A stretch of DNA of 5,086 nt, taken from positions 1-5,086 of the forward strand of contig JAURNO010000431.1 of assembly GCA_030830145.1 (NCBI GenBank). Reading direction: 5' to 3'. How positions within the stretch are numbered: the first letter of the stretch is position 1; each line of letters begins with the position of its first letter. This DNA comes from Verrucomicrobiota bacterium (GTDB lineage Bacteria; Verrucomicrobiota; Verrucomicrobiia; Opitutales; Seribacteraceae). The notes below the pieces were generated by a model, which saw nothing but the letters and a program-made list of their open reading frames with translations, did not search any database and was not told the origin of the DNA. This document shows positions 1 to 5,086 of the stretch, piece after piece. Made by a program: the position numbers and the translations under genes.

Positions 1-1
1 C

Positions 2-427
2 CCCTCCATAGAAGCTTTGGAAGATGACGACAAGGTGATCCCCGACAAGATTTTGAACAAAGAAGGCTCTCTTGATGATTTCAAGTCCGCTTTCGGTTAC
101 GAAATCGCCGTCCCCGATACCAAATTTTATACAATCAAGACTCAACCACCCTCCGGTCCCTTCCCGATCATGTGGACCCGAGGACTAGGCGAGGGTGATT
201 CCGAGTCCGAATGGGGTGCCGACTCCCCTTGGGAAGGGGAAGGCGGTCATGTGCTTTTCAGTGACGGTAAAGTCAAATGGTACGAAACGACCAAGGACGA
301 AGATGGTGACACGGCGGGCGTTTTCAAAAAATGGAGAAAGCGTGGGGACGACGAAGACGATTCTTTTACCGCTAATATCGAAGACGCGATCCCCGACGGG
401 TGGGAAGTCTTGAAGCCCGAAAGTTGA
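2..427 (+). CDS. Pseudopilin-like (type II secretion/DUF1559-like) protein, C-terminal part; 5' end outside window
   Basis: The reading frame is open from the left edge with no stop upstream, so this is the last ~141 residues of a longer protein ending at TGA 425-427. An apparent TTG start at 17 is only an internal codon. The recognisable element is the ending 'GGHVLFSDGKVKWYE' (about 242-286), preceded by 'FPIMWTRGL' and 'DSPWEGEGG'. A similar H-x-x-F-x-D-G closing motif is known from DUF1559-type and other prepilin-like proteins that are abundant in Verrucomicrobia and Planctomycetes. Such proteins carry an N-terminal prepilin cleavage/methylation helix and are exported, but that N-terminus is not in the window. 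The visible part is very acidic, with D/E clusters (EDDDK, DEDGD, GDDEDD), and about 50 residues follow the DG motif. The substrate or role is unknown. The assignment rests on the C-terminal motif only. Confidence 0.7.
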   Translation, partial: PSIEALEDDDKVIPDKILNKEGSLDDFKSAFGYEIAVPDTKFYTIKTQPPSGPFPIMWTRGLGEGDSESEWGADSPWEGEGGHVLFSDGKVKWYETTKDEDGDTAGVFKKWRKRGDDEDDSFTANIEDAIPDGWEVLKPES

Positions 428-428
428 G

Positions 429-459
429 GAACTCGATTGATTCAATCGCCGGTTCTTTT
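429..459 (+). terminator. Possible rho-independent terminator after the pseudopilin-like gene
   Basis: Immediately after the TGA at 425-427 there is an inverted repeat. CGATTGA (434-440) pairs with TCAATCG (442-448), and an outer GAAC (429-432) pairs with GTTC (452-455) across a small internal loop. A short T-rich stretch (TTCTTTT, 453-459) follows. The position is right for a terminator of the upstream gene. The stem is only moderately GC-rich, the inner loop is tight and the T-tract is interrupted, so it may be weak or only an mRNA 3'-end hairpin. Confidence 0.4.
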
Positions 460-468
460 CGCGAAAAG
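455..468. promoter_or_regulatory. Perfect 14-bp palindrome upstream of the RNase R start
   Basis: CTTTTCGCGAAAAG is its own reverse complement over 14 bases and ends 7 bases before the GTG start at 476. As DNA it has the symmetry of a dimeric regulator's operator. As RNA it can fold as a 5-bp stem with a CGCG loop close to the start codon. It lies where a Shine-Dalgarno sequence would be expected, and its GAAAAG half is the only purine-rich stretch there. No regulator can be named. A chance palindrome is possible. Confidence 0.3.
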
Positions 469-475
469 CTGATAC

Positions 476-2497
476 GTGGGCAAGGGTAAGGTCCGCGGGA
501 CTCTTTTTTTTGGCAGGCAGGGACGGGCAAAAGTCATTGTAGAAGGTCGGGATGAGCCGATCTCCTTGGCCAAGGGAGCCTCCGGTACCGCCCTTCATGG
601 AGACTCGGTGGAACTGCAAGTCCTTCCGCCCAAAAAGAAAAAAGGCGACCGTCGGAGACACCGGGGAAAACCGGTCAAGCTCAGGTACGAGGTCCGCAAA
701 ATCGTAAAGCGGGAAACGATAAATTTTCTCGGCTTTTTGAAAAAAGATTTGGGCAGGTCGCTCGTCCGGGCGGAAAATTCCAGGCTCTTCATACCGTTCA
801 AGATCCTTGGTGATATCAGAAATGCTGAGGAGGAGGATAAATTGCTCTGCCAATTCGTTCGTTGGGACCCCCCTGCCCGCTTGCCCATGTGCAAGGTTCT
901 CCGCGTACTCGGGCCAAGCGACGATCCCTTGACCGATCACAAGGGTATTTTGGCGAAATTCGGTCTTAGTGGAAATTTCCCCGACAAAGTAGTCCAGGAG
1001 TCAAAACTCTGCCCGGAAAAAGTGACGGCTGACGACAGGAGGGGTAGAAACGACCTACGTGATGTTTTCACTCTCACCATCGATCCTTTGGATGCAAGAG
1101 ACTTCGACGATGCCTTGTCCCTCCGCGAGTTGAAAAACGACGAATGGGAAATCGGAGTGCACATTGCGGACGTCTCGCACTACGTCGGGCAGGGAACCCA
1201 GTTGGACAGGGAGGCCAAAAAAAGAGGGAATTCAACCTATTTGGTAGGTGAAGTCGTACCGATGCTCCCGCATCGTTTGTCGAGCGGCATATGCAGTTTG
1301 GTTGAAGCGGAGGAACGGTTGGTAAAATCGGTCCTCTTCCGATTCTCAAAGGAGGGAGAGCTTCTCGGCTCGAAACTGGCAGAATCCGTCATCAAGAGCG
1401 ACAAGCGTCTCACTTACGAACAAGCCCTTCTGTTTCTTGAAGAAGAGAGCATGGACACAATCAAGAATGCCAAGCCTCTTCCGAGTCGGTACTCCGGAAA
1501 TCCGGGCAAAGCCCTGAACGAACTGTCCAACGAGCTGCTTGGCGACCTACGGGACGGCATCCGCATGCTTTGGAAAATTGCATCCCGAATCAGGCATTCC
1601 CGGATGCAGTCGGGTTCGCTCGACTTCGCTTCCTCCGAGGTCAAGATATTGGTCGACGAAAAAGGGGAACCGGAAAAAATCATTCAAAGCGAAAGCGACG
1701 AGAGCCATCAGTTGATCGAGGAGTTCATGCTTTTGGCCAACGAAACCGTGGCCAAGGAACTGAGAAAGAAAAAACTGCCTGGAATCTTTCGCGTTCACCC
1801 CGATCCGGATCCTGAGAATCTCGAAGAACTCCGTTCCTTCCTCTCGATCTTCGGCGTATCCTGCGGCGAACTGACTAGCCGAAAGGAAGTCAACAAGATG
1901 CTCGCTCAAATCAACAACCACGCTCTCGCTCAGGTTCTCAGAATCAAGTTTCTACGCAGTATGAAGCAAGCTTGTTACCGGAGTTCCCCGGATGGTCATT
2001 ATGGATTGGCCAAGAGGGATTACCTTCATTTTACTTCACCCATTCGACGCTACGCCGACTTAGTGGTTCACCGGGTAATCGAAAAGATCGTCAGGCATCA
2101 AAAAGCAAACAAAAGAGACCATGAAAAATTGGAGGGGTTGGCAAAGCATCTCTCTGCCATGGAACGCAATAGCGTCGATGCCGAACGTGAGTCGGTCAAA
2201 GACAAGCTTCTTCTTTTTTACAAGAAAGACTTGGACAAAAGACCTCCCGTCAAACACAACGCGATCATTACGGAAATCGGACGCAGAGGGTTCTTCATCG
2301 AATTGAGCGACACTCAGGCCAGGGGGTTCGTTCCCATCCGCACCTTGCCGAAGGAACTCGGATACCGAGTTTCGTCAAACGGCGCCGCATTGGTCGGACG
2401 AAACCCCAAGAACAAGCTGAAACTAGGTCAGGAAATAAAAGTCGTCATCGACAAAGTGTTCGTCTCGGACAAACAATTGGACTTCCGCTTAGGCTAA
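476..2497 (+). CDS. rnr: Ribonuclease R / RNase II-family 3'-5' exoribonuclease
   Basis: This 673-residue protein degrades RNA processively from the 3' end in the cytoplasm, acting in mRNA turnover and rRNA/tRNA quality control in known RNase R enzymes. Domains in order: an N-terminal OB/cold-shock domain (about 5-50), a basic linker (53-79), a second cold-shock-like domain (about 85-165), the RNB catalytic domain (about 190-535) and a C-terminal S1 domain (about 590-673). The four metal-binding aspartates are present in 'IDPLDARDFDDAL' (D203, D209, D211, D212). Y255 in 'NSTYL' matches the RNase II stacking tyrosine. The family signature runs from H508-Y-G-L to 'TSPIRRYADLVVH' (520-532). GTG 476 is the first possible start, because TGA (470-472) and TAC precede it in frame and homology begins at once. 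No clear ribosome-binding site is visible. The N-terminal helix-turn-helix and lysine-rich tail of larger RNase R proteins are absent. The S1 domain and overall layout favour RNase R/VacB over narrow RNase II, with modest certainty. Confidence 0.95.
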   Translation: MGKGKVRGTLFFGRQGRAKVIVEGRDEPISLAKGASGTALHGDSVELQVLPPKKKKGDRRRHRGKPVKLRYEVRKIVKRETINFLGFLKKDLGRSLVRAENSRLFIPFKILGDIRNAEEEDKLLCQFVRWDPPARLPMCKVLRVLGPSDDPLTDHKGILAKFGLSGNFPDKVVQESKLCPEKVTADDRRGRNDLRDVFTLTIDPLDARDFDDALSLRELKNDEWEIGVHIADVSHYVGQGTQLDREAKKRGNSTYLVGEVVPMLPHRLSSGICSLVEAEERLVKSVLFRFSKEGELLGSKLAESVIKSDKRLTYEQALLFLEEESMDTIKNAKPLPSRYSGNPGKALNELSNELLGDLRDGIRMLWKIASRIRHSRMQSGSLDFASSEVKILVDEKGEPEKIIQSESDESHQLIEEFMLLANETVAKELRKKKLPGIFRVHPDPDPENLEELRSFLSIFGVSCGELTSRKEVNKMLAQINNHALAQVLRIKFLRSMKQACYRSSPDGHYGLAKRDYLHFTSPIRRYADLVVHRVIEKIVRHQKANKRDHEKLEGLAKHLSAMERNSVDAERESVKDKLLLFYKKDLDKRPPVKHNAIITEIGRRGFFIELSDTQARGFVPIRTLPKELGYRVSSNGAALVGRNPKNKLKLGQEIKVVIDKVFVSDKQLDFRLG

Positions 2498-2520
2498 ACA
2501 GACTTGCGTCCTCCCCGATC

Positions 2521-2534
2521 AGCAACATCTTGCT
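2521..2534 (+). other. Small hairpin just before the DUF5069 start
   Basis: AGCAA (2521-2525) and TTGCT (2530-2534) form a perfect 5-bp stem around a CATC loop. It lies in the 43-base gap after the RNase R stop and ends 6 bases before the ATG at 2541, in the place of a Shine-Dalgarno sequence. There is no T-tract, so it is not a convincing terminator. It could influence translation of the next gene or be chance. Confidence 0.25.
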
Positions 2535-2540
2535 TTGAAC

Positions 2541-3059
2541 ATGAATCAAGATTTTTCAAAAGAACTCGTCCGGATTTGGGCAAACGCCGTTCGACTCTAC
2601 GAGGAAGGGCATAGATCGGCGGAAAGTTTCCCGATCGAAGACGAACTTACCTTTCTTTCCTCCATCGGACTCAACCGAATGGATGTTTTCGACTTTGCCG
2701 AGGATTGGGTCCGCGAAGGTACTCCCGACTTGGCCACTTTTCTTCTCATCCACGAGCAAAGGAGAGATTATTTCATCGAAACTCAGAAAGGGAAAACTTC
2801 CGAAGACAGACTCGACTCCTCCACGTTACCCGCCAAAAACGAGGAAATCATGGGCATCCGCTGGCTTCCCAGAATTATCCCAAAAGCTCGGGCGAAACTC
2901 AGAGGAGAACTTCCTCCCGACACTATGTTTTGCTGTGGCGGAGATCGTAATTTTTTTCAGGAAAACGACATTCATCCCGCAGAATTCTTGAGAATCGTCA
3001 AGCGGTCGGGGAATAATGACGAGGCTATCGTAGATTGGGTTGTAGCCCGCAAGGGATAA
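2541..3059 (+). CDS. DUF5069 domain-containing protein
   Basis: The protein has 172 residues from ATG 2541. A TTG two codons upstream (2535) is also possible but less likely. The sequence matches the DUF5069 pattern I recall along its whole length. It has an N-terminal helical part with 'ELTFLSSIG', then 'FDFAEDWVREG' and 'HEQRRDYF', and then the strongly conserved core 'WLPRIIPKARAKLRGELP' (108-125), 'CCGGDR' (131-136) and 'DIHPAEFLR' (143-151). It has no signal peptide or membrane segment, so it is probably cytoplasmic. The biochemical function of the family is not known to me. The CCGGD segment with adjacent cysteines and the invariant-looking basic 'KARAKLRG' helix are candidate ligand- or metal-binding parts (inference). 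The gene is co-oriented between rnr (43 bases upstream) and the DapF-like gene (33 bases downstream), so co-transcription is plausible. Confidence 0.85.
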   Translation: MNQDFSKELVRIWANAVRLYEEGHRSAESFPIEDELTFLSSIGLNRMDVFDFAEDWVREGTPDLATFLLIHEQRRDYFIETQKGKTSEDRLDSSTLPAKNEEIMGIRWLPRIIPKARAKLRGELPPDTMFCCGGDRNFFQENDIHPAEFLRIVKRSGNNDEAIVDWVVARKG

Positions 3060-3092
3060 CGGAAATCGAAAATCAAAGAAGAGACAAGTTCA

Positions 3093-3935
3093 ATGAATGC
3101 TTTTGAAAAATATCACGCCTTGGGAAACGACTATTTGGTGTATGACCCCAAAGGCGAAAACCACCAATTTACCGAGGAGGAGACAATCCGAATCTGCCAT
3201 CGTAACTTCGGCTTGGGTTCGGATGGAATTCTCTTGGGTCCCTTGCCTTCCGAAAAAGCCGATTACGGCCTCCGGATTCTCAATCCCGACGGAAGCGAGG
3301 CAGAGAAAAGTGGAAACGGACTGAGAATCTTTGCCCGTTACCTTCGCGATTCGGGAAAAGCAGGCACCTCCCCTTTTACCGTTGATACCTTAGGCGGAAT
3401 CGTAACCTGCGAGGTCTCCGAAGATGCATCGATCATTTCTGTGGAAATGGGTAAAGTAAGCTTTCACAGCGATATCGTGCCGGTCAACCTTGAGGGAGAT
3501 GCGAGGGAAGTACTGAACGAACCCATCGAAATCGAAGGCCAGTCCCTGAGGTATTATGCGGCCACGATCGGAAACCCCCATTGCGTGGTCCCAACGGATG
3601 ACTTGAGTGAAAAACTAACCCGTGATTTGGGACCCTTTTTGGAAAACCACCCGAACTTTCCCAACCGGACCAATGTCCAGTTTCTTAAAATCATAGACCG
3701 AAATCGAATACGAATTGAAATTTGGGAACGGGGAGCAGGCTATACCTTGGCCTCGGGAAGCAGTAGCTCGGCAGCCGGTGCAGTCGCTCGAAAAATGGGG
3801 TCTTGCGACGAACAAATCACGGTGGAAATGCCGGGTGGGGAAATTGGCTTGATGATCGATGACGATTTCAACGTTCGCATGACTGGACCGGCAACCAGGG
3901 TCGCCACTATGACTTTGGATAACGAATGCCTCTAA
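3093..3935 (+). CDS. dapF: Diaminopimelate epimerase-like protein (DapF fold) with both catalytic cysteines replaced by serine
   Basis: The protein has 280 residues, the normal DapF length, and shows the two-lobed DapF/PhzF/proline-racemase pattern from end to end. DapF converts LL- to meso-diaminopimelate for lysine and peptidoglycan synthesis in the cytoplasm. Conserved landmarks are 'HALGNDYLV' (N12), 'GLGSDGILLG' (40-49), 'NPDGSEAE' (N64), 'GNPHCVV' (N161), 'RTNVQF' (N194) and 'ERGAG' (E212, R213), which correspond to the substrate-binding residues of studied DapF enzymes. However, the first catalytic cysteine, normally in 'CGNGxRC', is S73 in 'KSGNGLRIF' (AGT codon). The second, normally in 'GETxACGSG', is S221 in 'GYTLASGSSSSAAG' (TCG codon), with Y217 in place of the usual glutamate. 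The remaining cysteines (35, 106, 164, 238, 279) are outside the motifs. The fold call is firm. DAP epimerase activity is uncertain, and a DapF-like isomerase, racemase or dehydratase with another substrate is a real alternative. The start at ATG 3093 follows a weak purine stretch (AAGAAGAG, 3076-3083). Confidence 0.85.
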   Translation: MNAFEKYHALGNDYLVYDPKGENHQFTEEETIRICHRNFGLGSDGILLGPLPSEKADYGLRILNPDGSEAEKSGNGLRIFARYLRDSGKAGTSPFTVDTLGGIVTCEVSEDASIISVEMGKVSFHSDIVPVNLEGDAREVLNEPIEIEGQSLRYYAATIGNPHCVVPTDDLSEKLTRDLGPFLENHPNFPNRTNVQFLKIIDRNRIRIEIWERGAGYTLASGSSSSAAGAVARKMGSCDEQITVEMPGGEIGLMIDDDFNVRMTGPATRVATMTLDNECL

Positions 3936-4696
3936 TCCAAGGGTTTTCGAGCGATCCAAAATCGGCATTCGTCGGAAAACTTTTTGACCAACTCGGACTC
4001 TTCGGCCACGCGGGAACGCAAGAGGTCCCGCTCCACTAAAAAACCAGCCTTCTTCAAGTCTTCCCGAATTTCAGTAGCGGCGGGTACGTGAATAAAGAGC
4101 TTGCCTCTGGGCGTTTCCTCGAACCGATCTCCAAAATCGATCAGACTTTGGTCTTGCTGACCACTTCGCCATTTTTTCTTTTCCACCAACCAAAACTTCT
4201 TCCACTTGGGAAAGGCTCGGTCGTGAGTGGTAAAAACGAATCTTCCCCCTTTCTTCAGGACCCGGCAAGCCTCGCGCATCGCCCGCAACCTGTTGCCTCT
4301 GCCGGGAATCTGCATTAATCCGTTGAATCCGAAAATGACTCCATGGAATGAGTCATCGGAATAGGAAAGTCGGGTAGCATCCTCCACGGCAAAACGAACG
4401 CCGGATGCTCTTTCCTTTTGAGCTTGGAGCGCTCGTTTGATCATATCCTTGGAAAAATCCGTTCCGGTCAGGTTTTCGTAGCCAAGCATCCAGAGCGAAA
4501 GACAAATCCTCCCCGTTCCACATCCCAACTCCAACAAGGACGCTTGACGGTCGGGAAAACTTTGACGCAAAACCAATTGTTCCGATGCCCAGGCCCCTAC
4601 CCTCCGGGTTGCTTCCTCATAGTGCTCGAGAACACTTTGGCCCTTGTAATAGCCTAGTACGTCACTCCTTGAAACCTCGATTTCCTCTCCCTGCAT
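3932..4696 (-). CDS. Class I SAM-dependent methyltransferase
   Basis: This 254-residue protein is read from ATG at 4696-4694. The Rossmann-fold methyltransferase motifs occur in order: motif I 'LLELGCGTGR' (54-63, SAM-binding glycine loop), the acidic end of strand 2 'TGTDFS' (77-82), 'VEDATRL' (104-110), motif IV region 'SFHGVIFGFNGLMQIP' (116-131), and 'VLKKGGRFVFTTHD' (146-159). The C-terminal part ('FGDRFEE', 'FIHVPA') probably forms the acceptor-substrate cap. The acceptor cannot be told from sequence. The N-terminal 'YYKGQSVLEHYEEATRRVGAW' looks like the usual beginning of such proteins, which favours this ATG. The frame stays open to a TTG at 4765, which would add 23 mostly hydrophobic residues. 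A weak AAGAGA lies just upstream of the ATG. The gene converges on the DapF-like gene and its TAG stop (3934-3932) overlaps that gene's TAA, so a functional link between them is not implied. Confidence 0.88.
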   Translation of the reverse strand: MQGEEIEVSRSDVLGYYKGQSVLEHYEEATRRVGAWASEQLVLRQSFPDRQASLLELGCGTGRICLSLWMLGYENLTGTDFSKDMIKRALQAQKERASGVRFAVEDATRLSYSDDSFHGVIFGFNGLMQIPGRGNRLRAMREACRVLKKGGRFVFTTHDRAFPKWKKFWLVEKKKWRSGQQDQSLIDFGDRFEETPRGKLFIHVPAATEIREDLKKAGFLVERDLLRSRVAEESELVKKFSDECRFWIARKPLD

Positions 4697-4798
4697 TGCA
4701 TCTCTTACTAATGGAGAGCTGATTGCAAACAAGCCAAAAGCCAAGATGACGCTTGCCAAAGACAACTAAAAATGGTTTTTTTAACGATTTTCCTCAAC
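4697..4798. other. Divergent intergenic spacer between the methyltransferase and rplU
   Basis: These 102 bases must contain the start signals for the leftward methyltransferase and probably the rightward rplU. They include an AT-rich block at 4767-4790 (TAAAAATGG then seven T's and TTAACGATTTT). No convincing -35/-10 pair with proper spacing was found on either strand, and no Shine-Dalgarno sequence precedes the rplU ATG. If the methyltransferase starts at the upstream TTG, the spacer shrinks to about 33 bases. Confidence 0.4.
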
Positions 4799-5086
4799 AT
4801 GAAAGCCACTATACAAACCCAAGGCAGTCAGTTCACCGTAGAACAAGGCGACAAATTATTCGTGAACCGCTTCCCCGAGACTAACGAAGGCGACCAGGTC
4901 AAGATCGATCAAGTCCTCATGGTCGTCGATGACGGCAAAGCCACTTTCGGTACGCCCACCGTGGAGGGAGCTTCCGTCACCGCGAAGATTCTTGAAAACA
5001 AGAAAGACAAGAAAATCATCGTCTTCAAGAAGAAGAGAAGGCAAGGCTACAAGCGCAGAAAAGGGCACCGACAACATATTTCAGTA
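4799..5086 (+). CDS. rplU: 50S ribosomal protein L21, 3' end outside window
   Basis: The first 96 codons of L21 are visible from ATG 4799, and the frame is still open at the right edge. Bacterial L21 is typically a little over 100 residues, so only about 5-10 are missing. L21 binds 23S rRNA in the large subunit. Diagnostic features are the N-terminal '[18 protein letters not shown]', '[11 protein letters not shown]', and the basic C-terminal signature '[17 protein letters not shown]' (about 76-92), whose lysines and arginines contact rRNA. The start is fixed by alignment with the L21 N-terminus. The leader 'TTTTCCTCAAC' before the ATG has no Shine-Dalgarno sequence. In most bacteria rpmA (L27) follows rplU, and it would be expected just beyond the window. 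Confidence 0.95.
   Translation, partial: MKATIQTQGSQFTVEQGDKLFVNRFPETNEGDQVKIDQVLMVVDDGKATFGTPTVEGASVTAKILENKKDKKIIVFKKKRRQGYKRRKGHRQHISV

Noticed and set aside
17..427. Complete small acidic protein starting at TTG 17
   Set aside because: The frame is open to the window edge without a stop and the visible part resembles a C-terminus, so a truncated larger gene is more likely.
185..940. 251-codon open frame on the minus strand
   Set aside because: It runs antisense across the pseudopilin-like 3' end, the spacer and the RNase R N-terminus. Both sense proteins have clear homology, and the antisense product shows no recognisable motif.
1547..1921. 124-codon minus-strand open frame
   Set aside because: It lies entirely inside the RNB domain of RNase R, whose residues are strongly conserved on the plus strand, so it is a codon-bias shadow.
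3615..3968. 117-codon minus-strand open frame over the end of the DapF-like gene
   Set aside because: It is antisense to conserved DapF motifs and overlaps the methyltransferase end, and it has no homology that I recognise.
4753..4788. Sigma70-type promoter for rplU using TTGCCA at 4753-4758
   Set aside because: No -10-like hexamer lies at suitable spacing: at 17 bases there is only a T-run, and TAAAAA is just 8 bases away.

Overview
The window (about 5.1 kb, roughly half G+C, no mobile elements) looks like ordinary chromosome from a Verrucomicrobia-type bacterium, perhaps a marine Opitutae/Puniceicoccales relative. This placement is an inference. It rests on the C-terminus of a pseudopilin-like protein with an 'H-V-L-F-S-D-G' ending, a DUF5069 protein (a family I associate with this phylum), and start codons that mostly lack a clear Shine-Dalgarno sequence.

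Layout. (1) Bases 2-427, + strand: the 3' end of an acidic, secreted pseudopilin-like protein whose start lies off the left edge. (2) Bases 428-475: a short spacer with a hairpin that could terminate gene 1 and a perfect 14-bp palindrome just before the next start. (3) Bases 476-2497, +: an RNase R/RNase II-family 3'-5' exoribonuclease with a complete catalytic centre. (4) Bases 2541-3059, +: a DUF5069 protein. (5) Bases 3093-3935, +: a diaminopimelate-epimerase-fold protein. Genes 3-5 are co-oriented with gaps of 43 and 33 bases and could form one operon. (6) Bases 3932-4696, - strand: a SAM-dependent methyltransferase that converges on gene 5, so that the two stop codons overlap. (7) Bases 4697-4798: a divergent spacer that must serve both the methyltransferase and (8) bases 4799-5086, +: ribosomal protein L21, cut by the right edge a few residues before its expected end.

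The most notable observation is gene 5. It aligns over its whole length with DapF and keeps the substrate-binding residues (N64, N161, N194, E212, R213). However, both catalytic cysteines (Cys73 and Cys217 of the studied enzymes) are serines here (S73 and S221), and the usual 'GET' glutamate of the second motif is tyrosine. This suggests either a divergent DapF that works without the thiol pair or a related enzyme with another reaction that would be mis-annotated as DapF. No CRISPR array, tRNA, rRNA, insertion sequence or defence system was seen.
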